In this document: piece by piece, positions 6,718-13,719 of the stretch
Layout: each line of letters starts with the position of its first letter
Position numbering within the stretch: position 1 is the stretch's first letter
Source of the DNA: CAYYSY01 sp964474355
GTDB lineage: Bacteria; Myxococcota_A; UBA9160; UBA4427
Length of the DNA: 15,983 bases
Direction: 5' to 3'
NCBI GenBank assembly: GCA_964474355.1
Contig: CAYYSY010000188.1
Coordinates: forward strand, 1-15,983
The notes under the pieces: model-generated
Database searches by the model: none
The model's input: only the letters and a program-made list of their open reading frames with translations
What the model was told of the DNA's origin: nothing
Position numbers and translations under genes: made by a program

Positions 6718-8358
6718 ATGACCGACCCCCAACGATTCGACTTCCTCGTGCTCGGCAGCGGCCTCGCCGGCCTGCACTTCGCCCTGCGCGTCGCGGCCCA
6801 CGGCGAGGTCGCCATCGTCACCAAGCGGGCCAGCGACGACGGCGCGACGAGCTACGCCCAGGGCGGCATCGCCGCGGTCATGGCCGAAGGCGACAGCTTC
6901 GAGTCGCACATTCAGGACACCCTCGACGCCGGCGCCGGTCTCTGTGACGAAGACGTGGTGCGCTTCGTCGTCGAGCGCGGCCCCGAGGCGATCGACGCGC
7001 TGCTGAAGTGGGGCGTCGAGTTCGACTGCCACGAGGATCCCGCCGTCGTCGAGTCCAACCGCACACCCTTCGACCTCGGCAAGGAGGGCGGCCACAGCCG
7101 CCGACGCATCCTGCATTCCGCCGACGCGACGGGCCGCGAGATCACGACGAGCCTGCTGGCCCAGGCCCGGGCGCACCCGCGCATCCACTTCTTCGAGAAC
7201 CACTGCGCGGTCGATCTGCTGACCTCGCACCGCTCGGGCCGCACCGAGCCGAACCGCGCGCTCGGCGCGTACGTGCTCGACGCGCGCTCGGGCGAGGTCA
7301 TCCGCTTCCAGGCGCCGATCACGCTGCTCGCCACCGGCGGCGCGGGCAAGGTCTACCTGTACACGTCGAACCCCGACGTCGCCTCGGGCGACGGCATCGC
7401 GATGGCCTATCGAGCGGGCGCCACCGTCGCGAACATGGAGTTCATGCAGTTCCACCCGACCTGCCTCTACCACCCCGAGGCCAAGTCGTTTCTCATCACC
7501 GAGGCGGTCCGGGGCGAGGGCGGCGTGCTCCGTACCCAGTCGGGCGAGCCCTTCATGTCGAAGCATCACCCGCTGCGCGATCTCGCCCCCCGCGACATCG
7601 TGGCCCGCGCCATCGACACCGAGCTCAAGCGCTCGGGCGATGACTACGTGCTGCTCGACATCACGCACAAGCCGGCCGAGTTCATCCGCAAGCGCTTCCC
7701 GACGATCCACCAGCGCTGCCTCGACTTCGGGATCGACATGACGGAGCGGCCGATCCCGGTGGTCCCCGCCGCGCACTACTGCTGTGGCGGCGTGCGCACG
7801 AACCTCGACGGCGAGACCGACCTGCCCAACCTCTTCGCCGCCGGCGAGGTCACGAGCACCGGGCTGCACGGCGCGAACCGCCTGGCCTCGAACTCGCTGC
7901 TCGAGGCGGCCGTCTTCGCCGAGGCGGCGGCCGAGTCGGCGATCGCGCGCCACGGCGAGGTCGCGGCGCCCGAAGACGTCGCGCCCTGGCGCCACGGCGA
8001 CGCGATCGAGAGCCACGAGGCGGTGATCATCACGCAGAACTGGGACGAGATTCGCCGCTTCATGTGGAACTTCGTCGGCATCGTGCGCAGCGACCGGCGC
8101 CTCGCCCGCGCACACCATCGCATCGAGATGCTCCACGACGAGATCAACCAGTACTACTGGAACTACCGCCTGACCCCCGACCTCGTCGAGCTTCGAAACC
8201 TCGCGGTCGTGGCCGGCCTCGTGATCGACGCCGCGCGGTTCCGCGGCGAGAGCCGGGGGCTGCACTACAACCTCGACCACCCCACGCGAGACGATGTGCA
8301 CTTCGCCGCCGACACCCTGATCCAGCGGGGCGAGGCGGCGCGCATCCGGCCCTCCTAG
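6718..8358 (+). CDS. nadB: L-aspartate oxidase
   Basis: This FAD enzyme oxidises L-aspartate to iminoaspartate, the first step of de novo NAD synthesis, and passes it to quinolinate synthase NadA. It has 546 aa, normal for the family. Visible marks are the FAD-binding GSGLAG (13-18), TSYAQGGIAA (44-53), KEGGHSRRRILH with E123, EFMQFHPT with H246, RGEGGVLR, PRDIVARAID with R292, AAHYCCGG with H353, and the C-terminal GLHGANRLASNSLLEA. These positions sit two residues beyond E121, H244, R290 and H351 of the E. coli enzyme, so the active site is complete. NadB is favoured over the succinate dehydrogenase flavoprotein by the GANRLASNSLLE and HYCCGG motifs. No in-frame start exists between the last upstream stop (about 6628) and ATG 6718. 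No Shine-Dalgarno is visible before it. nadA and nadC are not in the window. Confidence 0.96.
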   Translation: MTDPQRFDFLVLGSGLAGLHFALRVAAHGEVAIVTKRASDDGATSYAQGGIAAVMAEGDSFESHIQDTLDAGAGLCDEDVVRFVVERGPEAIDALLKWGVEFDCHEDPAVVESNRTPFDLGKEGGHSRRRILHSADATGREITTSLLAQARAHPRIHFFENHCAVDLLTSHRSGRTEPNRALGAYVLDARSGEVIRFQAPITLLATGGAGKVYLYTSNPDVASGDGIAMAYRAGATVANMEFMQFHPTCLYHPEAKSFLITEAVRGEGGVLRTQSGEPFMSKHHPLRDLAPRDIVARAIDTELKRSGDDYVLLDITHKPAEFIRKRFPTIHQRCLDFGIDMTERPIPVVPAAHYCCGGVRTNLDGETDLPNLFAAGEVTSTGLHGANRLASNSLLEAAVFAEAAAESAIARHGEVAAPEDVAPWRHGDAIESHEAVIITQNWDEIRRFMWNFVGIVRSDRRLARAHHRIEMLHDEINQYYWNYRLTPDLVELRNLAVVAGLVIDAARFRGESRGLHYNLDHPTRDDVHFAADTLIQRGEAARIRPS

Positions 8359-8450
8359 GCCAGTGCCGGCCGGCCCCGCCCGGTCGCCCCCCTTCACGCC
8401 AGCTCGGCCCGGACCGAGCCGGCCCGTCCGACAGGGAGCCGTCCCCGCCC

Positions 8451-10562
8451 ATGCGCGCGCGCCGCTCGACCGCCCGCACCGGGCCGAGGCCCCCTTCCAC
8501 CGCGGCCCTGCTGACGGCCGCGGCGCTGCTCGTGCTCTGCGGCTGTGCGTCCGGGGCCCGGTCCCCCGAGACCAGCGCCGACTCGGCCGCGCAGCGCGGC
8601 GCCAGCGCCCGCGTGCCCCTGCCCGCCGCGTCGAGTGAAGAGGCAGAGCGCCAGCGCGCTGCGCGCCGCGCCACCCAGGACGCGCGCGCCTTTCTCATGC
8701 AGGAACGGCCCGAGGCGGCGCTCCGCGCCACCGGCCGCGGTCTCTACGCCTGGCCCGACGACCCGGCGCTCCTGCGCGAGCGCGCCCGGGCGCTCGAAGC
8801 GCTCGGGCGCAGCGACGAAGCGGCCGAGGCGCGCGCGAAGGCCGACCGCCTCGATCCGCCGCCGCGCCCCCTCCCCGAAGACGCCCTGCCCGGCTCGTTC
8901 GACGACCTGCTCGTCGTGATCCAGGCCCCCGAGCTCGACCTCGCGTCGCAGCGCGCGCGCCACGAGGCAACGTCTGCGATGGATCTGGAGCCGGCGCTCA
9001 CCGCCCGACTCGCGACGCGGCTGCCGGGCGCCGTGATCGCGAGAGAGCGCGAGGCGAGCGCGCGCTCGGTCCCCGACGCCCGCGACTGGCTCCGCTCGCA
9101 CGGGCGCCAGCGGATCGTCGGCGTCCACATCGTGCGCGCCTTCTGCGGCGAGTCGGTCAAGGATGGCCGCTACGCCGTCGCCACGATCCATCGCACGCAG
9201 CTCGGACCCGGGCCCGAAGACGACCAGGCGGACCAGGCGGACCAGGTGGACCAGGAGAGCACGACACAGCTCATCGACGGCCCCCTGCGATGGAGCGGAG
9301 CGCCGGACGAGCACGAAGCCGAGCGGTGCGCGCTCGCCGCGCTGTACCGCGCCCTCGAGCGCTGGCTCACCGAGCCCTCGTTCGGCGCGCGCGGCGATGG
9401 AGAGGCGGCGGCGCAGCAAGCCGAAGCCCCCGCCCTGCCACGCCAGTCGGTGCTCGCCCTCATGCCCGGGCTTCGCGCACGCGTCGAGGCCGAGCACGTC
9501 TCGGCGCGGCGGGCGCTCTTCGTGGGCGCCCTCGAGCGCGCCCTCGTCGCGTACGGTCACGCCGCCGCGCTCGATCCCGAGGACGCAGACATCACGAGCC
9601 ACATCGTGGAGATCGAGGCCACCCTCGTACTCAACCGCGAGCTCGCGCAGCTCGAAGCGGAGCAACGCCGTGCGGCAGCCCGCGACGCACGGGTGCGAAG
9701 CGAGCGGGACGCGGCCGTCATCGCGATCGAGCGCGAGTCGTGGCTCCCGGCCGAGCTGACGCCCGCGCAGCGCGAAGCCCTCGAGTCACAGCTCGAGAGC
9801 GAGCGTCGCACACGAGACGATCTGCTCGCGACCCTCGCAACCGTGAGCGGCGACCGGCGCTCGGCCCACGTCCCCGAAGCGGCGCTCCGAGAGAGCGAGA
9901 TCGTCGAGCCCGGTGCCATCGGCCCGAGACGCGCCCTCGCGCTGCTCGACGCGAGCCCGGGCGCAGGGCCCGCCGGTCACCCGACCGACTTCGACCCCGC
10001 CGAGGTGAAGCGCCGCCTGGCGGTGAAGACGCTCCACGGCCCCACCGGAAAGCTCGTCGCCCGCTACTACTTCGACGCCGCGTCGCTCGCCCAGACCGAG
10101 AGGGCCGAGAAGGCCGAAGAGGCCAACGGCGGGAACCCGGTGCCGCCCGTACTGGTCGAAGAAGACGTGAGCGCGAACGGACGACTCGATCGCTGGACCG
10201 CCTACGCCGGGGGGGTGCGGACCGCCGTGTGGGAGGAGCGTCGCGAGGAGTCGATGCCCGATCTCCACGCGATCTACGCGGGCGACGGCCGCGCGCTCGT
10301 GCGGCTCGAGCTCGACGACGGCTACGACGGCCAGCCCGACCGCGTGTACGAGTACGAGAGTGGCGTGCTGGTGCGCGCCGCCCACGACACGAACGGCGAC
10401 GGCTGGCTGGACCGTTTCGATTGGTTCGACGCCGACGGTCGGGTGGCGCTGCGCGAAGAGGACGTCACCGGCGACCAGCGCATCGACGTGCGAAGCACGT
10501 TCCGGAACGGGCGGCTGGTCAAGCGCGAGCTGATGGACGCCGGGCGACCGGGCGAAGAGTGA
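8451..10562 (+). CDS. Large lipoprotein with TPR-like, coiled-coil and EF-hand-like repeats
   Basis: This is a 703-aa protein. ATG 8451 is preceded by AGGGAG (8433-8438) and begins a lipoprotein signal peptide with lipobox L-C-G-C (lipid on C32); the upstream open frame lies within nadB and is ignored. A TPR-like helical pair is at about 77-137 (RPEAALRATGRGLYAWPDDPxLLRERARALEALGRSDEA). An unrecognised alpha/beta part follows (about 150-330), with a DQA/DQV tandem at 258-269. A second TPR-like unit (ALVAYGHAAALDPEDADI) comes at about 345-395, then a charged coiled coil to about 460. The C-terminus (about 572-695) repeats a D-x-N-G-x-L-D pattern with intervening beta strands. The clearest unit is DTNGDGWLDRFDW at 646, a canonical EF-hand-type loop. 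It is likely outer-membrane attached. It lies 92 bases after nadB, with a 6-bp hairpin at 8402-8419, and its stop overlaps the protease start. The function is unknown. Confidence 0.85.
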   Translation: MRARRSTARTGPRPPSTAALLTAAALLVLCGCASGARSPETSADSAAQRGASARVPLPAASSEEAERQRAARRATQDARAFLMQERPEAALRATGRGLYAWPDDPALLRERARALEALGRSDEAAEARAKADRLDPPPRPLPEDALPGSFDDLLVVIQAPELDLASQRARHEATSAMDLEPALTARLATRLPGAVIAREREASARSVPDARDWLRSHGRQRIVGVHIVRAFCGESVKDGRYAVATIHRTQLGPGPEDDQADQADQVDQESTTQLIDGPLRWSGAPDEHEAERCALAALYRALERWLTEPSFGARGDGEAAAQQAEAPALPRQSVLALMPGLRARVEAEHVSARRALFVGALERALVAYGHAAALDPEDADITSHIVEIEATLVLNRELAQLEAEQRRAAARDARVRSERDAAVIAIERESWLPAELTPAQREALESQLESERRTRDDLLATLATVSGDRRSAHVPEAALRESEIVEPGAIGPRRALALLDASPGAGPAGHPTDFDPAEVKRRLAVKTLHGPTGKLVARYYFDAASLAQTERAEKAEEANGGNPVPPVLVEEDVSANGRLDRWTAYAGGVRTAVWEERREESMPDLHAIYAGDGRALVRLELDDGYDGQPDRVYEYESGVLVRAAHDTNGDGWLDRFDWFDADGRVALREEDVTGDQRIDVRSTFRNGRLVKRELMDAGRPGEE
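9222..9257 (+). repeat. In-frame 9-bp tandem repeat (4 copies)
   Basis: Units GACCAGGCG, GACCAGGCG, GACCAGGTG and GACCAGGAG encode D-Q-A, D-Q-A, D-Q-V and D-Q-E. The first two are identical. Because the unit is 9 bp, slippage would change protein length without shifting the frame. It sits in a linker-like acidic stretch of the lipoprotein. Confidence 0.85.
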
Positions 10563-11620
10563 TGAAGCAACGCACGGCGCGACGCCATCGATGGACGCGT
10601 TCGATCGCCGCCAGCGCGTGTGCGCTCATCGTCGGGGTCGCCAGCGCGGCGCACGCGGTCATCATCGACTCCGGCGACGGCGCGGGCAACATCGATCCTC
10701 CGCCCGACTTCCCGTGGTGGCACCACGTCGACCAGCGCCTCGGTGGCACGTCGATCATCTACCTCGGCAATGGCTGGGTGCTGACGGCGCGGCACGTCGG
10801 CATGGGCAGCCTGCTCTACGGCGGCACGCGATACGAGCCCGATCCCGACACGGCCGTGACCTTCGGCGACCCCGACTCGCCCACCGACCTCATCGCCTTT
10901 CGCCTCGCAAGGGGCAAGCCCTGGCCCGCGCTGCGGTTGATGGAGTTCGCCGCGACGACACCCGTGCCGGGTGAAGAGGTGTTGATGATCGGCAACGGGC
11001 GCAACCGTGGCAGGCGGCTCCGCGACGAGAGGCAGGGCGCAAACTCTCCGCTCGGCTGGGGCTGGTCCGCGGGCTCGAAGAAGCGCTGGGGCACGAACCG
11101 CGTCGCGGCGCCCTACCAGGTGATCGATCACGGCGACACGTCGACGCTCGCGTTCTCGACGCGCTTCGACTCGCTCTTCATGGCAGGCGCAACGCCGCAC
11201 GAGGCTCAGGCCGCCACCGGCGACAGTGGCGGCGCGGTCTTCAAGCGGCGCGACGCCAACGACCCCGACAGCGAGTGGGTGCTCGCTGGCGTCATCTTCA
11301 CGGTGAACCATCCGAACGGTGGCCCACTCGAGACGGCCCTCTACGGCGACTACACCCATGCCGCCGACCTCAGCGTCCTCCGCGACGAGCTGATCGAAGC
11401 CGTGCGGCCGCAGTGCGCGAACGAGCGCGACGACGACGGCGATGGCCTGACCGACCACCCGACCGACGCCGACTGTGAGAGCGCCCATGACGACGAGGAA
11501 GCGGATGGCTCGAGCCAGCCGGCCGCGCCCGACCCGTTCTGGCTGCAGGGCATCACCATCGCGGCCGCCTCGGCCGCGCTGATCTACGCGGTCACTCGGG
11601 GGTCACGTACGCGGCGTTGA
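10562..11620 (+). CDS. Secreted trypsin-like serine protease with calcium-loop tail and C-terminal anchor
   Basis: This is a 352-aa protein. ATG 10562 shares its A with the TGA of the lipoprotein gene, so translation is probably coupled. A Sec signal peptide with an Arg-rich n-region (MKQRTARRHRWTRSIAASAC...AAHA, cut near residue 32) leads into a trypsin/chymotrypsin-fold domain. The catalytic triad is H78 in LTARHVG, D109 in TDLIAF and S222 in TGDSGGAVF, so it looks active. After the domain comes C285-ANERDDDGDGLTDHPTDAD-C305, an aspartate-rich calcium-binding loop bracketed by two cysteines and typical of myxobacterial surface proteins. An acidic linker, a hydrophobic helix (about 327-345) and the basic end RGSRTRR follow. 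This tripartite tail looks like an anchor or sorting signal but matches neither MYXO-CTERM nor LPXTG that I can see. Its 3' end overlaps the SDR gene on the other strand by 29 bp. Confidence 0.88.
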   Translation: MKQRTARRHRWTRSIAASACALIVGVASAAHAVIIDSGDGAGNIDPPPDFPWWHHVDQRLGGTSIIYLGNGWVLTARHVGMGSLLYGGTRYEPDPDTAVTFGDPDSPTDLIAFRLARGKPWPALRLMEFAATTPVPGEEVLMIGNGRNRGRRLRDERQGANSPLGWGWSAGSKKRWGTNRVAAPYQVIDHGDTSTLAFSTRFDSLFMAGATPHEAQAATGDSGGAVFKRRDANDPDSEWVLAGVIFTVNHPNGGPLETALYGDYTHAADLSVLRDELIEAVRPQCANERDDDGDGLTDHPTDADCESAHDDEEADGSSQPAAPDPFWLQGITIAAASAALIYAVTRGSRTRR

Positions 11621-12371
11621 TGCCGCCATCGACGAGGAAGGTCGTCCCCGTCACGTACGACGACTCGTCGCTCGCGAGAAAGAGGGTCGCATTCGCGATC
11701 TCTTCGGCCTCGGCGAGGCGCCCGAGCGGGATGTGGACCAGGCGCCGAGCCCGCTTGGCGGGGTCGGCCAGGAACTCCTCGAGCAGCGGCGTGTTGACCG
11801 GCCCCGGGCAGAGCGCGTTCGCGCGAATGCCCTGGCGCGCGTATTCGACCGCGATCTCGCGCGTCATGGCGAGCACCGCGCCCTTGCTCGCCGTGTAGGC
11901 GATCTGCGAGGTCGCCGCGCCGACCACCGCGACGAACGAAGCGGTGTTGATGATCGAGCCGCCTCCCGACTCGAGCATCGCGGGCAGGCCGTGCTTGCAG
12001 CCGAGGAACACGCCCTTGGCGTTCACGTCCATCACGAGATCCCAGGTACCGAGTGGCGTGTCGACGGGCGAGCCGTCGTCGTCGGGGAAGATGCCCGCGT
12101 TGTTGAAGAGCACGTGCAGTCCACCGAGCTCGGCCGTGCAGCGGCCGACCGCGTCGCGCACCTGCTCGTCGACGGCCACGTCGCACGCAATGGCGAGGGC
12201 GCGGCCGCCCGCTCCCTCGATGGCCTCGACCGTGCGCCGGCCGGCGTCTGCGTCGCGATCGCACACGGCGACCGCGGCCCCCTCGCTCGCGAAGAGCAGC
12301 GCCGTCTTCAAACCGATGCCGCTGCCCGCGCCCGTGATGAGCGCCGTCTTGCCCTCGAGCCGCTTTGTCAT
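11592..12371 (-). CDS. Short-chain dehydrogenase/reductase (SDR), probably NAD-dependent
   Basis: This is a 259-aa classical SDR of normal length. The start at 12371 is chosen because AGGAGG (12382-12387) lies ten bases upstream, and because it overlaps the previous gene's stop as ATGA. Visible motifs are TGAGSGIG (13-20), D38 after the second strand (VCDRD, favouring NAD over NADP), NNAG (90-93), N118, S145, Y159-x3-K163, and the PG motif CPGPVNTPLL. The VTGTTFLVDGGINAAYVTPE ending is typical of hydroxysteroid- or 3-oxoacyl-type members. All catalytic residues (N-S-Y-K) are present. The substrate is unknown; an alcohol or 3-hydroxyacyl compound is plausible. It is the last gene of a three-gene minus operon. 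Confidence 0.92.
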   Translation of the reverse strand: MTKRLEGKTALITGAGSGIGLKTALLFASEGAAVAVCDRDADAGRRTVEAIEGAGGRALAIACDVAVDEQVRDAVGRCTAELGGLHVLFNNAGIFPDDDGSPVDTPLGTWDLVMDVNAKGVFLGCKHGLPAMLESGGGSIINTASFVAVVGAATSQIAYTASKGAVLAMTREIAVEYARQGIRANALCPGPVNTPLLEEFLADPAKRARRLVHIPLGRLAEAEEIANATLFLASDESSYVTGTTFLVDGGINAAYVTPE

Positions 12372-12991
12372 CGTGCGAACCCCTCCTCCGGGTCCCAGGA
12401 GCTGACGGCCCGACTGAGGCCGTCGATGAGCAGATGGAGATCGGCGCTGCGTGACACGCCCTCGTGATCGGACCAGCCACGCTCCACCCGGTTCCAGCGG
12501 ATCGTCGGCGGCAGCTCGATCTGCACGCCCGCCTCCGCGGGCCGGTTCACCGGGTTGCGGGGATGCTGGCCGCGCAGCTCCTTCGGCACCCTTTCGAGGT
12601 CGTCGACGACCTCGTAGGGCTCGGACAGCACGGCGCGCAGATGCGAAGCCACGTGTCCCGCGAGCGCCCGGTTCTGGCCACCGATCAGCAGATGGTGCCA
12701 CGACGTCTCCCGGCCGTAGCCATGAATCGAGATCGCGACGTCGACGTGCGAGAGGAAGCAGGCCAGCGCGTCGGACTCGGCCGGGTCGAAGGCCAGCGAA
12801 GAGACGTGCTGCCTGAGCGGCGCCTGCTGCAGCACCGCATAGAGCGAGGCGCCCGTGCGCTCCGCGACCTCACGCGCAACCGCGTCGGTGCTGCGCTCGA
12901 GGTTGCCGCCGTGATACGCCATGAGGCCCATGCGTCCGCGCAGCTCGCAGACTTCGGTCACTTCGGGGCGTGCGAGCAGCGAGGCGAGCAT
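12368..12991 (-). CDS. Poly-gamma-glutamate hydrolase-like zinc peptidase (PghP/DUF867 family)
   Basis: This 207-aa protein matches the pattern of the poly-gamma-glutamate hydrolase family (PF05908, phage PghP and Bacillus relatives). Visible motifs are YHGGNLERSTD with H27 and E32, SIHGYGRE with H90, a mid-protein LLIGGQNRALA, and GVQIELPPTIRW with E159 as the likely catalytic acid. H27, E32 and H90 fit the zinc ligands of this carboxypeptidase-like fold. No signal peptide is seen, so it is probably cytoplasmic and may act on a glutamyl-linked small molecule or peptide rather than on a capsule. It starts nine bases after the HIT gene's stop, with no separate promoter, and its TGA overlaps the SDR start codon. 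The family assignment comes from memory of motif order; no search was run. Confidence 0.8.
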   Translation of the reverse strand: MLASLLARPEVTEVCELRGRMGLMAYHGGNLERSTDAVAREVAERTGASLYAVLQQAPLRQHVSSLAFDPAESDALACFLSHVDVAISIHGYGRETSWHHLLIGGQNRALAGHVASHLRAVLSEPYEVVDDLERVPKELRGQHPRNPVNRPAEAGVQIELPPTIRWNRVERGWSDHEGVSRSADLHLLIDGLSRAVSSWDPEEGFAR

Positions 12992-13000
12992 CGCGCGCGG

Positions 13001-13423
13001 CTACTCGGAGACTTCTTCGTGGCCGAGCGCGCGGAGCGCGTCGCGCACCCTGGCCGCCGCCTCGGCGAGCGCGTCCTGGCTCGCGGACGTATCGGCGTTG
13101 CGGAAGTTGACGTCGCCCTCCGACCAGATCGGCACGACGTGGACGTGCAGGTGGTTCACCTCCATGCCGAGGATCAGCGTGGCGATCCGCTCGGGCGAGA
13201 AGGCCTGCATCAACGCACGGCCGACCTTCTGCGAGACACGAGCCAGGTGCGCGTAGACGTCGGGCTCCGCGTCGAGCCAGTGGTCGATCTCGGCGCGCGG
13301 CACGACGAGGCAGTGGCCGGGCTTGAGCGGCGCGATCGAGAGGAAGACGACGCAGACGTCGTCCTTCCACACGAAGTGCGCCGGCAGCTCGCCCTCGATG
13401 ATGCGCGTGAAGAGCGTGGGCAT
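13001..13423 (-). CDS. HIT family nucleotide hydrolase/transferase
   Basis: This is a 140-aa histidine-triad protein. The start at 13423 is set by GGAGG (13429-13433), five bases upstream. The HIT signature is NHLHVHVVPIW with H91, H93 and H95; H93 is the nucleophile expected for nucleoside-phosphoramidate or dinucleotide hydrolysis. The N-terminal half shows the family's usual IIEGELPAHFVWKDDVCVVFLSIAPLKPGHCLVVPRAE. The CxxC zinc pair of many bacterial HINT-like members is absent (TLFTRI instead), so no zinc site is expected. The protein is cytoplasmic. It is the first gene of the HIT-PghP-SDR operon. The substrate is unknown. Confidence 0.93.
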   Translation of the reverse strand: MPTLFTRIIEGELPAHFVWKDDVCVVFLSIAPLKPGHCLVVPRAEIDHWLDAEPDVYAHLARVSQKVGRALMQAFSPERIATLILGMEVNHLHVHVVPIWSEGDVNFRNADTSASQDALAEAAARVRDALRALGHEEVSE

Positions 13424-13525
13424 GCGTTCCTCCAGGCTTGGACCAGGCCTCAGGCTGCGCTCGGGGCGTCGCGGATCGCCCTGTCGCGCGGCCGACGGAT
13501 CGACCGAAAAGGTCGCAATCACCGA

Positions 13526-13554
13526 GAGTTACGCCAGCACTCGCACGAGCGCAA
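13526..13554 (-). promoter_or_regulatory. Putative promoter for the HIT operon
   Basis: Read on the minus strand, TTGCGC (13549-13554) is separated by 17 bases from TAACTC (13526-13531), giving reasonable -35/-10 geometry about 100 bases before the HIT start. A small hairpin, CGACC-GAAAA-GGTCG (13501-13515), follows in the leader. The -10 lacks the final T, so this is tentative. Confidence 0.3.
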
Positions 13555-13590
13555 CGGCCTCGCCACACCCTGCAGCGCTCACCCTTCGTC

Positions 13591-13601
13591 TGCTAATCTC
13601 G
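13591..13601 (+). promoter_or_regulatory. Putative extended -10 promoter for the thiolase
   Basis: TGCTAATCT (13591-13599) followed by CG fits TG-N-TAnnnT and resembles the element before the amidohydrolase gene (CTGCTA-x2-CTCG in both). It is about 120 bases before the thiolase ATG. It overlaps the divergent region shared with the HIT operon. Confidence 0.4.
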
Positions 13602-13634
13602 GCGCCTCGCGGGCGTGCCCCCCGCGCATTCACC

Positions 13635-13699
13635 CACACGATTCACACGCAGGGCGCGGGACCCGCACACGGCCCGCAGCCGCGATCCCCACACGGGGA
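13635..13699 (+). repeat. CACACG repeats and palindromes in the thiolase leader
   Basis: Four copies of CACACG begin at 13635, 13644, 13666 and 13690. Interleaved with them are two palindromes, GCGGG-A-CCCGC (13656-13666) and TCCCC-ACAC-GGGGA (13686-13699). The block lies between the inferred promoter and the AGAGGAG ribosome site (13706-13712). It could bind a regulator or form leader structure. The hexamer is GC-rich and short, so chance is possible. Confidence 0.4.
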
Positions 13700-13719
13700 C
13701 GAAACAGAGGAGCGCCACC

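Noticed and set aside
6552..6947. Open frame starting GTG-ATG in the nadB leader, a possible leader peptide
   Set aside because: It runs out of frame into nadB, has no ribosome site, and its translation turns Arg-rich. There is no attenuator-like structure.
6685..8397. A 570-codon open frame on the minus strand across nadB
   Set aside because: It lies antisense to nadB, whose catalytic residues and length are complete. The frame is open because of high GC codon use, and its translation is Arg/Asp/Val-rich with no motif.
8402..8419. Hairpin GCTCGG-CCCGGA-CCGAGC after nadB as a terminator
   Set aside because: Only a 6-bp stem with no T-tract, and such hairpins are frequent in DNA this GC-rich. 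It may still affect the leader of the lipoprotein gene.
8451..13423. A defence or toxin-antitoxin system around the lipoprotein, protease, HIT and SDR genes
   Set aside because: None of the proteins carries nuclease, NTPase, TIR or toxin motifs. The protease and lipoprotein are exported, and the HIT, PghP-like and SDR genes form a separate minus-strand operon.
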